From the NCBI RefSeq assembly GCF_030161435.1, contig NZ_BSSV01000008.1:165007-229006 (forward strand): 64,000 nt of DNA, given 5' to 3'. Below are positions 18,822-27,818 of the stretch, piece after piece. Position 1 is the stretch's first letter. Each line of letters opens with the position of its first letter. Below the pieces are notes generated by a model. It worked only from the letters and a program-made list of their open reading frames with translations. It did no database searches and was not told the DNA's origin. Origin of the DNA: Thalassotalea loyana. Its GTDB lineage: Bacteria; Pseudomonadota; Gammaproteobacteria; Enterobacterales; Alteromonadaceae. The position numbers were made by a program, and so were the translations under genes.

Positions 18822-19892
18822 ATGTCACAGCAAAACATTTTATTTATCGACAGAGACGGAACACTCATTGAAGAACCGGTTAGCGACAAGCAAGTAGACA
18901 CACTTGAGAAACTTGTCTTTGAACCTATGGTTATTCCTACACTGTTAAAGCTGCAAGCCAAAGGCTACCGACTTGTCATGGTATCAAACCAAGACGGCCT
19001 AGGTACTGATAGTTACCCACAAGCAGATTTCGATTTGCCACACGACAAAATGATGGATTTATTTACCTCGCAAGGCGTTGTATTTGATGACGTGTTACTG
19101 TGTCCTCACTTTGAAGAAGACAATTGTAACTGTCGTAAGCCTAAACTTGGCTTAGTGTCGGATTACTTGCAACAAGGCAAAGTTAATTTTCAAGACTCTT
19201 ACGTTATCGGCGATCGAGAAACTGATATTCAATTGGCCAAAAACATGGGGATTGTAGGTATTCGATATGATCGAAATGAAAACAACTGGTTGGCGATTGC
19301 CGATCAGCTTTTATCAAACAATCGTAAAAGTAGCGTCACTAGAACGACGAAGGAAACGGACATCACCATCGATGTGGACCTAGACAAAAAAGCACCTATA
19401 AGCATTAACACCGGTTTAGGCTTTTTCGACCACATGCTTGAACAAATTGCGACTCACGGTGGATTTGCTATGCAAGTTAATGTCACAGGAGATTACCACA
19501 TTGATGAGCACCACAGTGTCGAAGATACAGCACTTGCACTCGGTCAAGCTTTAAAGCAAGCACTAGGTGATAAACGTGGTATCGGCAGATTTGGTTTTGT
19601 CTTGCCAATGGATGAGTGTTTAGCGCAAGCGGCTCTTGATTTATCGGGTCGTCCTTGGCTCGAGTTTGATGCGAAATTTACCGCCGACAATGTTGGCACG
19701 ATGTCGACACAAATGGTTTCGCACTTTTTCCGCAGCCTTGCTGATTCAATGGCTGCAACTATCCACCTATCGACAACTGAAGGCAACTGTCACCACCAAG
19801 TAGAAAGCTTATTTAAAGTGTTTGGTCGTGCACTTGGTCAGGCAATTTTAGTCAACGGTAATGAACTACCAAGCTCAAAAGGAAGCTTATAA
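18822..19892 (+). CDS. hisB: Bifunctional histidinol-phosphatase / imidazoleglycerol-phosphate dehydratase
   Basis: 356 residues with two fused domains, as in enteric bacteria. Residues 1 to about 165 form an HAD-type phosphatase with the nucleophile motif DRDGTLI (D10, D12) and a zinc loop [11 protein letters not shown]. Residues about 168-356 form the IGP dehydratase with the metal-binding motifs [14 protein letters not shown] and [14 protein letters not shown] and the second pair HFFRSLADS / [12 protein letters not shown]. It catalyses the seventh and ninth steps of the pathway. Its stop codon overlaps the hisH start by one base. Confidence 0.96.
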   Translation: MSQQNILFIDRDGTLIEEPVSDKQVDTLEKLVFEPMVIPTLLKLQAKGYRLVMVSNQDGLGTDSYPQADFDLPHDKMMDLFTSQGVVFDDVLLCPHFEEDNCNCRKPKLGLVSDYLQQGKVNFQDSYVIGDRETDIQLAKNMGIVGIRYDRNENNWLAIADQLLSNNRKSSVTRTTKETDITIDVDLDKKAPISINTGLGFFDHMLEQIATHGGFAMQVNVTGDYHIDEHHSVEDTALALGQALKQALGDKRGIGRFGFVLPMDECLAQAALDLSGRPWLEFDAKFTADNVGTMSTQMVSHFFRSLADSMAATIHLSTTEGNCHHQVESLFKVFGRALGQAILVNGNELPSSKGSL

Positions 19893-20524
19893 TGACTGCG
19901 TCATCCCTTCTTTCGAGTCAAGCGATTGTTATAGTTGATACGGGTTGCGCCAATATATCTTCAGTTAGGTATGCTGTTGAGCGTCTTGGATATGACGTCC
20001 AAGTGTCAGACCAAGCAGACGAAATAAAACGAGCAGACAAAGTTATTTTACCCGGTGTTGGCAGTGCTAAGCATGCAATGAAAAACATTCGTGATAAGGG
20101 CTTAGTTGAAGTTATTCAGTCGCTAGAACAGCCAGTACTTGGCTTTTGCTTAGGTATGCAATTAATGTGCAGTCAATCAGAAGAAGCTGGCCTTAATGAA
20201 AATACAGTAATCGACTGTATCGGCGTTATTCCAACGCAAGTAAAGGCTATGGAAGTGGGCGATTTACGATTACCGCACATGGGTTGGAATACGTTACGTT
20301 TTCCAAAGGCTCACCCTATTTTTAAGGGCATAACATCAGATGCCTATGTTTATTTTGTCCATAGTTATTGTGCACCAATAAGCGAGTACACCATTGCAAG
20401 CTGTGAATATGGTCAAGGCTTTAGCGCGGCAATTGCTAAAGATAACTTTATCGGATGTCAATTTCACCCTGAACGTTCAAGTGATATCGGCAGTTTAATA
20501 ATTAAAAACTTTTTGGAAATGTAA
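19892..20524 (+). CDS. hisH: Imidazole glycerol phosphate synthase, glutaminase subunit
   Basis: 210-residue class I glutamine amidotransferase that supplies ammonia to HisF through the HisF barrel. The nucleophile is C86 in [10 protein letters not shown]; the catalytic His and Glu lie in CQFHPERSS near the C-terminus, and the P-G-V-G oxyanion segment is at about residues 54-57. The N-terminus carries about ten extra residues ([10 protein letters not shown]) before the first strand; the ATG overlapping the hisB stop (TAATG) supports this start. Fifth gene of the operon. Confidence 0.95.
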   Translation: MTASSLLSSQAIVIVDTGCANISSVRYAVERLGYDVQVSDQADEIKRADKVILPGVGSAKHAMKNIRDKGLVEVIQSLEQPVLGFCLGMQLMCSQSEEAGLNENTVIDCIGVIPTQVKAMEVGDLRLPHMGWNTLRFPKAHPIFKGITSDAYVYFVHSYCAPISEYTIASCEYGQGFSAAIAKDNFIGCQFHPERSSDIGSLIIKNFLEM

Positions 20525-20528
20525 CAAC

Positions 20529-21266
20529 ATGATGATTCCAGCTATTGACCTGATTAATGGTCAAGTCGTACGACTTTTTCAGGGCGATTACGGGCAAAAA
20601 ACTGAGTACCAATTTACCCCACAAGAACGTCAGCAAGCCTACTTTAATGCGGGTGCTAACGTTATGCATTTTGTTGATTTGGATGGCGCTAAAGACAGTG
20701 CTAAGCGCCAGCTTGAAACGTTAAAAACTCTGGTTAACTTTGACGGGATGATCATACAAGTTGGTGGTGGTGTGCGCTGTGAAGAGGATGTTGTACAACT
20801 CCTTGAACTTGGTGCAGACCGTGTTGTGATTGGCTCTCTTGCCATCAAACAACCTGAGCTTGTTAGCCAGTGGTTGCAGAAATTTGGTGGTGAAAAAATC
20901 GTACTCGCACTCGATTTAAAAATTGATGAACATGGCAATAAAACGCTACCTACCCATGGGTGGATTGAAGACTCTGGTGTCGTATTAGAAGACCTGCTTG
21001 CTCAATATCAGAACGCCGGTATCAAGCACGTGCTATGCACTGATATATCAAAAGATGGCACCTTGTCAGGTAGTAATGTTGAGTTATACAGTGAACTTTG
21101 CCAAGAATATCCTGACATCGCATGGCAAGCGTCCGGAGGCATTGGTAGTCTTGACGATATCAAAGCCCTTATTCCTACGGGCGTGAGCGGCGTCATTTTG
21201 GGTAAATCATTACTTGAAGGTAAGTTCACGCTAGAGGAGGCAATCGCATGCTGGCCAAACGCATAA
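20529..21266 (+). CDS. hisA: Phosphoribosylformimino-5-aminoimidazole carboxamide ribotide isomerase
   Basis: 245-residue (beta/alpha)8 barrel performing the Amadori rearrangement of ProFAR to PRFAR. The first catalytic Asp is in [13 protein letters not shown] and the second in [12 protein letters not shown], with the phosphate-binding GGIGS and GVILGKSLL motifs following. Two adjacent ATG codons are possible starts. The end overlaps the hisF start by 19 bases, a coupling commonly seen between these two related barrel genes. Confidence 0.95.
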   Translation: MMIPAIDLINGQVVRLFQGDYGQKTEYQFTPQERQQAYFNAGANVMHFVDLDGAKDSAKRQLETLKTLVNFDGMIIQVGGGVRCEEDVVQLLELGADRVVIGSLAIKQPELVSQWLQKFGGEKIVLALDLKIDEHGNKTLPTHGWIEDSGVVLEDLLAQYQNAGIKHVLCTDISKDGTLSGSNVELYSELCQEYPDIAWQASGGIGSLDDIKALIPTGVSGVILGKSLLEGKFTLEEAIACWPNA

Positions 21267-22021
21267 TACCTTGTTTAGATGTTCAAAACGGTAAAGTGGT
21301 TAAAGGTGTCAAGTTTAGAAATCACGAAATCATTGGCGATATTGTACCATTGGCACAGCGTTACGCAGAAGAAGGTGCAGATGAGCTTGTCTTCTATGAC
21401 ATTACCGCCAGTGCAGACCAACGTGTCGTTGATAAAAGCTGGGTCAGTAAAATAGCACAAGTTATCGATATTCCGTTTTGTGTCGCCGGTGGTATTAAAA
21501 CAGCAGAAGACGCGCAGCAAATACTTAACATGGGCGCCGATAAAATCAGTATCAACTCCCCTGCTTTGTTAGATCCTGAACTTATTACACGTCTAGCAGA
21601 CCAGTTCGGACAACAATGTGTTGTGGTGGGTATTGATAGCTACTTTGATGAAGAGACTAAACAATACCAAGTCTACCAATTTACAGGGGATGAATCTCGT
21701 ACCCAGAAAACAAAGTGGCAAACGTTCGACTGGATTCAAGAAGTTCAATCTCGTGGTGCTGGCGAAATTGTCTTGAACTGCATGAATCAAGACGGTGTAC
21801 GTCAAGGGTATGATATTGAACAGTTAGCCAAAGCACGAGCAATCACGACGATTCCACTTATTGCGTCTGGTGGTGCGGGAGAAATATCACACTTTAGCGA
21901 TGTCTTTACTCTAGCTGATGTAGACGGTGCACTAGCCGCTAGTGTCTTTCATAAGCAAGTTATAGCAATAAAAGACCTTAAAGAAACATTAATAAATCAA
22001 AAGATCTCGATTAGACCATAG
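21248..22021 (+). CDS. hisF: Imidazole glycerol phosphate synthase, cyclase subunit
   Basis: 257-residue (beta/alpha)8 barrel, the synthase half of the HisHF complex that makes IGP and AICAR from PRFAR and ammonia. The active-site aspartates lie in [16 protein letters not shown] and, in the C-terminal half, [13 protein letters not shown]; phosphate-binding glycines are in ASGGAG and the A-L-A-A-S-V-F-H segment. [12 protein letters not shown] segment corresponds to the usual V-V-A-I-D. A Shine-Dalgarno (GAGGAGG) lies inside the end of hisA. Confidence 0.95.
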   Translation: MLAKRIIPCLDVQNGKVVKGVKFRNHEIIGDIVPLAQRYAEEGADELVFYDITASADQRVVDKSWVSKIAQVIDIPFCVAGGIKTAEDAQQILNMGADKISINSPALLDPELITRLADQFGQQCVVVGIDSYFDEETKQYQVYQFTGDESRTQKTKWQTFDWIQEVQSRGAGEIVLNCMNQDGVRQGYDIEQLAKARAITTIPLIASGGAGEISHFSDVFTLADVDGALAASVFHKQVIAIKDLKETLINQKISIRP

Positions 22022-22030
22022 GGAACAATA

Positions 22031-22654
22031 ATGATTGTCACGTTAGATAATATCGACACACTCGCTTGGGAAAAGATGGATGGCTTGTTACCAGCGATTG
22101 TTCAATGCAGTGCAACTGGCGCCATTTTAATGCAGGGTTACATGAACCAAGAGGCGTTGCAAAAAACATTGGAAATAAACAAGGCGACATTTTTTAGTCG
22201 CTCTAAAAACCGATTATGGACAAAAGGTGAAACCTCAGATAACTTTTTGATGGTTAAACAAGTACTCGCTGATTGCGATCAAGATTCAATTTTGATTAGT
22301 GCAGTACCAAGAGGACCTGCATGTCACTTGGGCGTCAGATCTTGTTTTCCTGAAGAGAAGTTAACGCAACAAAACTTTCTTTCTCAACTTGAACAAGTCG
22401 TTGAACAACGAAAAGGTGCTTCACCAGATGAAAGCTACACGGCACAACTGATGGCTAAAGGGCTAAACAAGGTTGCGCAAAAAGTGGGCGAGGAAGGTGT
22501 GGAAGTGGCGTTAGCAGCGGTTGCAGAAACAAAAGAAGATCTATTGGGCGAATGTGCAGATCTATTTTTTCACACCTTAGTGTTACTTCAACACAAAGAC
22601 ATCGCATTGTCAGAAGTAATGGCCGTTTTACAAGAACGTCATACTAAACAATAA
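22031..22654 (+). CDS. hisI: Bifunctional phosphoribosyl-AMP cyclohydrolase / phosphoribosyl-ATP pyrophosphatase
   Basis: 207 residues carrying the HisI cyclohydrolase domain (about 1-115; VLMQGYMN-type segment at M-Q-G-Y-M-N-Q-E-A, and zinc ligands in DCDQDSILI and GPACHLGVRSCF) followed by the HisE pyrophosphohydrolase domain (about 118-207; KVGEEGVEVALAA and the E-C-A-D-L-F-F-H motif). The fusion is the usual enteric HisIE arrangement and catalyses the second and third steps of the pathway. Last gene of the operon. Confidence 0.95.
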   Translation: MIVTLDNIDTLAWEKMDGLLPAIVQCSATGAILMQGYMNQEALQKTLEINKATFFSRSKNRLWTKGETSDNFLMVKQVLADCDQDSILISAVPRGPACHLGVRSCFPEEKLTQQNFLSQLEQVVEQRKGASPDESYTAQLMAKGLNKVAQKVGEEGVEVALAAVAETKEDLLGECADLFFHTLVLLQHKDIALSEVMAVLQERHTKQ

Positions 22655-22663
22655 GTTAACATT

Positions 22664-22732
22664 GGCAGGCTAGAAAAAGCTGAACAAATGGTTATTTCAA
22701 CCTAATTCTTAGAGCAAAATAGTCTGCCTTTT
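22664..22732 (+). terminator. Probable his operon terminator (branched hairpin)
   Basis: GGCAGGCTA pairs with TAGTCTGCC (one mismatch) across a 47-base loop that itself holds a small GGTT/AACC hairpin. TTTT follows directly. The long loop makes it weaker than a textbook terminator, but it is the only candidate after hisI. Confidence 0.5.
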
Positions 22733-22821
22733 AACACTTTTTTAATTGATCCTTAACTGATTATCCGTACAATAAGCGCCGTTCAATGACTATTGAAACA
22801 ATAACAAGCTAAGGAAAGGCA

Positions 22822-23121
22822 ATGTTTAAATATTGGCATATTAAAAAATATGGCGATAATCTCGCGAATAGATTAGCAAAGCGCTATGGTGAAAAGCATT
22901 TTTACAATGCATCTCAAATCAGAGCTACGATTTACCAATGCAATTATAAGCCTAGCTATTTACCATTAGGTTATCTCTTATATCTCGAAAGATCTCAATT
23001 GAACGAAACTCTTGAACGAGAGTTTCCAGAATTAGATATTCAAGCGTATAAAAACGAAATGTTAGATTATCTTGGTAAAAAGCAGTATTCAGGCAAGTTG
23101 TACGAACTTAAGCATAGTTAA
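22822..23121 (+). CDS. Small conserved-looking protein of unknown function (possibly DUF6559-like)
   Basis: 99 residues, basic and aromatic-rich (MFKYWHIKKYGDNLANRLAKRYG), with an arrangement I associate with short gammaproteobacterial proteins of the DUF6559 type; that link is from memory and uncertain. There are no membrane segments or signal peptide. Its AAGGAAAGGCAATG start context has a clear Shine-Dalgarno. It stands alone between the his operon and a GNAT gene and ends just before a strong terminator. No function can be proposed. Confidence 0.65.
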   Translation: MFKYWHIKKYGDNLANRLAKRYGEKHFYNASQIRATIYQCNYKPSYLPLGYLLYLERSQLNETLEREFPELDIQAYKNEMLDYLGKKQYSGKLYELKHS

Positions 23122-23161
23122 TTCGTTGCAAATTTTTCGTTGCGGGCAAAGCCATTTTAAT

Positions 23162-23198
23162 AAAAAATACCTTTAGAATTTCTAGAGGTATTTTTTTT
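23162..23198 (+). terminator. Rho-independent terminator whose 3' arm contains the next gene's Shine-Dalgarno
   Basis: TACCTTTAGA (23168-23177) pairs with TCTAGAGGTA (23181-23190), a 10-bp stem with a 3-base loop, extended by an A6/T6 clamp. T8 (23191-23198) ends directly before the ATG at 23199. The AGAGG in the 3' arm (23184-23188) is the only Shine-Dalgarno candidate for that ATG. Confidence 0.85.
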
Positions 23199-23672
23199 AT
23201 GTCTGAAAACTGGCAAGTAAAGCACTTTAACCAATTAACCACTGATGAACTGTATGACTTTCTAAAACTAAGAATTGATGTCTTTGTTGTAGAACAGACC
23301 TGCTACTATCCTGATTTAGACGATCTCGATCGCCATTGCGAAACACTTCATGTCTTCAAGTACATTGATAATGAAATAGCAGCTTACTTACGCATTTTAC
23401 CTAAAGAGACAACCTATCAAGATTTTGTCAGTATCGGACGTGTGATTATCGCGCCAAAGTTCCGCGGACGAGCACTTGGTCATGAACTTATTTCACTGGC
23501 ATTAGAAACAACTGATAAAGCCTTCCCTAAGCAGGACATCAAGATTTCTGCCCAGTTGTATTTAGAAAGGTTTTATCAAAATCATGGTTTTGAAACGTGT
23601 TCTGAAATGTATTTAGAAGATGGGATCGAACACATAGGAATGAAGTTATTATATGCCGCACCCAAAAGTTAA
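23199..23672 (+). CDS. ElaA-type GNAT N-acetyltransferase
   Basis: 157-residue GNAT-fold acetyltransferase. It opens WQVKHFNQLTTDELYDFLKLR and has VFVVEQTCYYPDLDDLD, both typical of the ElaA subfamily, and an acetyl-CoA pyrophosphate loop in RVIIAPKFRGRALGHEL. The substrate of ElaA proteins is not well defined. The gene has no separate upstream leader: the terminator of the preceding gene abuts its ATG, so its translation signal lies within that hairpin. Convergent with the MAPEG gene, 19 bases away. Confidence 0.85.
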   Translation: MSENWQVKHFNQLTTDELYDFLKLRIDVFVVEQTCYYPDLDDLDRHCETLHVFKYIDNEIAAYLRILPKETTYQDFVSIGRVIIAPKFRGRALGHELISLALETTDKAFPKQDIKISAQLYLERFYQNHGFETCSEMYLEDGIEHIGMKLLYAAPKS

Positions 23673-23691
23673 ATGGGTGCAGCCATTAAAT

Positions 23692-24075
23692 TTAGCGCAT
23701 CAGTAATAAAACACTCAGTGTAATCAACACACCAAATAGTAATAAGGTCCCTATCGCTCTAGGTAATGATGTTTTATATGATTTAGTTAGACCAACTGCA
23801 TGAGCTAAACGACTTACAATCAAAGCAATACCAAAACCATGAAGCATTGTTGAATCACCACCGTTTACTTCATAGAACGCCATCAATAGCAGTGCTAAAG
23901 GAATGTATTCAGCAAAATTACCGTGAATACGAATTGCTTTTAACACTTCAATTTTTCCCAAATCGCCTAAACCAACCTTATGTTTAAAGCGCATACGAAT
24001 AACGTGAACCGCCAATCCAATATAAACTAGCGTTAAAATTGCAGCGTAAAATGCTGTTAAATCAATAACTACCAT
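23692..24075 (-). CDS. MAPEG-family membrane protein
   Basis: 127 residues with four hydrophobic segments, fitting the MAPEG superfamily (membrane-associated proteins in eicosanoid and glutathione metabolism). The diagnostic stretch is the loop and second helix containing R-I-H-G-N-F-A-E-Y-I-P-L-A-L-L, where the conserved Asn and Glu sit. Bacterial members of the YecN type are small inner-membrane proteins of unknown, possibly glutathione-linked, function. An ATG start has a usable upstream region, and the gene is followed by convergent elaA. Confidence 0.82.
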   Translation of the reverse strand: MVVIDLTAFYAAILTLVYIGLAVHVIRMRFKHKVGLGDLGKIEVLKAIRIHGNFAEYIPLALLLMAFYEVNGGDSTMLHGFGIALIVSRLAHAVGLTKSYKTSLPRAIGTLLLFGVLITLSVLLLMR

Positions 24076-24147
24076 GAGTACTCTCTATTATTTTTATAAT
24101 TTGAACTAAAGATTTTACCTTATCAAACTTTCAACAAAATAACAGAC

Positions 24148-24175
24148 AAAAAAAAAGCCCGCTTAAGCGGGCTTT
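24148..24175 (-). terminator. Rho-independent terminator of adk
   Basis: Perfect palindrome AAAGCCCGCTTAAGCGGGCTTT; read leftwards it ends in a run of nine T. It closes adk, 15 bases after its stop. Confidence 0.92.
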
Positions 24176-24190
24176 AATCTATAAATTATT

Positions 24191-24847
<657 letters not shown>

Positions 24848-24881
24848 CTAAATGTTTTTGACGGTTTCTTTAAAAGCCCAC

Positions 24882-24931
24882 ACTATACAAGCTCACCTGA
24901 AAGCGCACAAGTCTGATTTCTTGTGCAAGAA
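24882..24931 (-). promoter_or_regulatory. adk sigma70 promoter with overlapping inverted repeats
   Basis: Read leftwards: TTGTGC (24910-24905), 17 bases, TATAGT (24887-24882), about 47 bases before the adk ATG. GCACAAG (24905-24911) and CTTGTGC (24920-24926) form an inverted repeat across the -35, and TTCTTG/CAAGAA (24918-24931) forms a second one sharing bases with it. This is a possible operator; no regulator is assigned. Confidence 0.5.
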
Positions 24932-25025
24932 CAAAAAAAACGGCTTCTTTTGAAATTTTTTTTTAAATGCTTTTAAATCCGCAGGCTTGGCGCGCTATAA
25001 ATTAACCGAATATTCTTTATTGATA

Positions 25026-25068
25026 AGAAAAAGAACCACCAAAGCCGTACATAAAAACTCCGGTGGTT
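25026..25068 (-). terminator. Probable terminator of the protease operon
   Basis: Read leftwards, AACCACC and GGTGGTT pair across a 21-base loop, followed by CTTTTTCTT, 18 bases after the stop of the gene ending at 25086. The stem is short but stands where a terminator is expected. Confidence 0.6.
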
Positions 25069-25085
25069 AAAGTCAGGGGAGAAGC

Positions 25086-25742
25086 CTATTCAGTGTGAAT
25101 AGGTACTTCTAAAAAGTCGTCTTGATGGGTATGTGGTAATGGTGGGTTTTTATAAATAACACCAACACCTTGCGCTGTTGTTGTTACGGTAAACGTGCCT
25201 TCTTTTGTTGCAATTGAACCATAGGTGCCAAATTCACCTTGTGTCATCACAACAGGAAATGTCTGCCCGTCCTGGGTCACTTCGCCTTGCCAAGTGAAGT
25301 CTCCATTATCATTTAACTGTTCAGACGTTACTGAGACAACCAAAGACTCACCCGTTGGTAGCTCAAGCGTGATGTCATCACCCTTACCAATATCCAAATA
25401 CATGGTTTGATTAAACTCAACGGTCTTATATTCTTCAACGGCAATTTGCTGTTCAAGACCTTCGACATTGTTGTTCGACACCTGCCATGCAGACTGCATC
25501 AACTCTCCGTCACTAAGATCTAAATTTCTGAGCGTTAATAAGTGATCATTTTCCTGTGCAATTAATAGCGAAGCTTCTTCCTCAGGTTCAATCGCTTCCA
25601 GTAATCCCATTAGCGGCTTTTTGTCATCAGCGCCAATATCTTTACGCTTTAACGCTTGAAAATCTCGATAGCCATCGATCGTCAAATAAATCAATGCCGC
25701 CGCTGCAATCGCTATGGTAGATAAAATAATAATAGGTTTCAT
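25086..25742 (-). CDS. Membrane-anchored protein resembling a metzincin propeptide
   Basis: 218 residues from the ATG at 25742, which has an AGGA Shine-Dalgarno 6 bases upstream; an in-frame start at 25766 is less likely. One N-terminal membrane segment (about residues 3-20) is followed by a periplasmic or extracellular domain. Its C-terminal 120 residues have the pattern of the N-terminal prodomain of bacterial reprolysin-like proteases: a strand with D-D-I-T-L-E-L, then D-F-T-W-Q-G-E-V, then Q-G-E-F-G-T-Y-G-S-I-A-T-K-E-G-T-F, and a final P-P-L-P segment. It directly follows the gene for a metzincin that has no prodomain of its own. It may chaperone or inhibit that enzyme in trans; this is inference from pattern and context. 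Confidence 0.7.
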   Translation of the reverse strand: MKPIIILSTIAIAAAALIYLTIDGYRDFQALKRKDIGADDKKPLMGLLEAIEPEEEASLLIAQENDHLLTLRNLDLSDGELMQSAWQVSNNNVEGLEQQIAVEEYKTVEFNQTMYLDIGKGDDITLELPTGESLVVSVTSEQLNDNGDFTWQGEVTQDGQTFPVVMTQGEFGTYGSIATKEGTFTVTTTAQGVGVIYKNPPLPHTHQDDFLEVPIHTE

Positions 25743-25786
25743 ATTTTTTCCTATATTTCGACTCATGGTAAGTCGATACCTCCCAA

Positions 25787-27145
25787 TTAACCCTGTGCAG
25801 CGATGTAGGCATCGCGCGCTTGTTTAACGATTTCTTTTTGAGCAATTACATTAGCTTTTGCCTGCTCAAAATCTGCTTGAGCATTGTTAAAGCTTTCAAT
25901 AGTTGCCTCAAATACAGGTGCTAAGTTGTTAACTTCCTCTGCGTTAGCATTAACCACGTCAACTTGTGCGTTGTATGCATTAACAGCATTCATCGCTTTA
26001 TTGTATAAACGTTGTTGTTTTGTAGCACTTAGGTCACCACTAGCGTTGTAGTTTTCAATAGCTTGGTTGGCTTTTTCAAGTAGACGATTTAGGCGTTTCA
26101 CTGATTTTTCATACGCTTTAAATGCACTGTTGTAAGCTTTATTTGCTGCTTTAAAGTCCGCCTTAGCTTGTTTCAGAATCTCTTTTTTTTCAGCGCGGAC
26201 TTGTTTAAATTCCTGTAATTTAGCCTTTTCTTGTTGCCACTTTTCCTTAAGCGAATCGGTCGTATCTACCGGTGGTTGATTGTCAGGAACCTCCTCATCA
26301 ATCTCATCAACAACGGTTTCAACATAATTTGCGATAAGAGGTGCGGTATGACTTAAGGCATGAACGGCGTCAGCTCCATTAGCTTCATTGCGATCAATAC
26401 CACAAGGGCTGCCGTAACAATCTAAATTAGGTGTAGAAAAGTTATAGACTTTACGCGTTTGATTACCATACACCCATGCATATGACATGATCGTAGCAAA
26501 GTCGTTGGCTTGGCCGTGACCCCAAGCCCAAGAAAAGGTGCCACCTCGGCTATCTTGATATGCAGAATGCGTCAACCCCATGTTATGTCCCAATTCATGC
26601 GCGGTAACCCAATCAGCACAAGGACCATCAACACCTACAACACTCATCGCAGTTTCTTTCCAAATGCTATGGCTAAAGTCACCTTCAGTATTAGAACCAC
26701 CGATCCAAGCAATACCGCACACACCACCGTGGCTGCTACTGTATGGGCGAAGCATAACTACCATGTCTGCACCGTATTGTGCTCGTAATTCGGTGACTTG
26801 ACTAAAAGCGTTACCTCGAGAACAACTGCCTTGAATTTGAAGCTCGTTAAAATCACACGTTAAATCTTCAAGCACAGCTTGTGGCTGCGCGTTATCATCG
26901 TATGAAACCTGTTGTTTGTGGACAAGACGTAACTCAACATCAAGCAAACTGTCTTCGAAAACTGAGTTTGAGACATTTATGATTTGATTAATTCGTGAAT
27001 CAAGGCCTAAGCCATATTGATTTGCGATACCATCAGAGTATAAAACCATGATGTCTATCGTCGTGTTAGGTGTTGCTGAAACACCAAAAGAAGCCGCAAA
27101 CGTCGCAGCTGTTAGAGAGTGTTTTATAAATTTTGAGTAGCCCAT
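25787..27145 (-). CDS. Secreted reprolysin-like metzincin metallopeptidase with C-terminal coiled coil
   Basis: 452 residues. A Sec signal peptide (residues 1 to about 25) leads straight into the catalytic domain, TIDIMVLYSDGI..., with the zinc motif HELGHNMGLTH at residues 183-193 (H183, H187, H193; E184 catalytic) and a downstream Met-turn candidate, ATIMSYAWV. Several cysteines suggest disulfides. From about residue 295 to the end the sequence is Lys/Ala/Glu/Asn-rich and helical, a long coiled coil. It lacks the usual N-terminal propeptide. It is first in a two-gene leftward operon with the propeptide-like protein, 44 bases apart. Predicted to be exported; substrate unknown. Confidence 0.88.
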   Translation of the reverse strand: MGYSKFIKHSLTAATFAASFGVSATPNTTIDIMVLYSDGIANQYGLGLDSRINQIINVSNSVFEDSLLDVELRLVHKQQVSYDDNAQPQAVLEDLTCDFNELQIQGSCSRGNAFSQVTELRAQYGADMVVMLRPYSSSHGGVCGIAWIGGSNTEGDFSHSIWKETAMSVVGVDGPCADWVTAHELGHNMGLTHSAYQDSRGGTFSWAWGHGQANDFATIMSYAWVYGNQTRKVYNFSTPNLDCYGSPCGIDRNEANGADAVHALSHTAPLIANYVETVVDEIDEEVPDNQPPVDTTDSLKEKWQQEKAKLQEFKQVRAEKKEILKQAKADFKAANKAYNSAFKAYEKSVKRLNRLLEKANQAIENYNASGDLSATKQQRLYNKAMNAVNAYNAQVDVVNANAEEVNNLAPVFEATIESFNNAQADFEQAKANVIAQKEIVKQARDAYIAAQG

Positions 27146-27311
27146 AACGGAGCTCCTAAACTTTACTTAAAACCACTCCTTGGTTCCCAATTGGCGCGCA
27201 TCCATTAAAGTTAGGTGTCGACTCATTACAGTTTGAATAAAATGTAACCCAAATGTAACAAGACTGATTGGCATAGTAAGCTAGCTTGCTAAATAATGGC
27301 AAGTCATTTTT

Positions 27312-27818
27312 TTAAGAAGCGATATTTTGAAGCTCTTGAGCAAAGAAAATAGAAGAAATATTAGCTACTCTTTTCAGTGATTTAATTTGATTTTCTTGCC
27401 ATTCAAACTTACTACCAGTAACTTCGCAACAAAGAATCCCTACAGGTTCGAAATCATGATGAATAATGTAATCAAGTAGCGAATAAATATCATTTGGCTC
27501 AAAGTAAACCTCATTGAAACAAGCTGTCGCTTTATGGTTTCGGGCATCTGGCGCATTGACGACTTGGTGCTTAATTATTGCGTCAAAATATTCAGGAAAA
27601 TCAGCTTTAGCAAGACTAAATCCATGGCTAACGTTGCCTGCATCATCAATAAGTAAGTGGCATGTAATCGAATCTTTTTCGGGATTCAAGCTCCATAAAC
27701 TTACTCGGTTTGCTTGTGGGATGAGCTTGTGAAGTGCAACACATATTTCACGTAACTTGCCTTCAACTGGGAGCTTAGGTTTAGAAAGAGCCATCGATAA
27801 CTTGGTAAATTCGTCCAT
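27312..27818 (-). CDS. GAF-domain protein
   Basis: 168 residues forming a single GAF-like sensor domain: ...IPQANRVSLWSLNPEKDSI near residue 35-52, then a conserved N-A-P-D-A-R-N-H-K segment, and V-G-I-L-C-C-E-V before a final helix. GAF domains bind small ligands or form sensory dimers. No output domain is attached. The gene follows the 295-residue protein with no intervening base and is the last of a ppk2-led group, so it may sense a ligand connected with polyphosphate or nucleotide state. Ligand unknown. Confidence 0.75.
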   Translation of the reverse strand: MDEFTKLSMALSKPKLPVEGKLREICVALHKLIPQANRVSLWSLNPEKDSITCHLLIDDAGNVSHGFSLAKADFPEYFDAIIKHQVVNAPDARNHKATACFNEVYFEPNDIYSLLDYIIHHDFEPVGILCCEVTGSKFEWQENQIKSLKRVANISSIFFAQELQNIAS

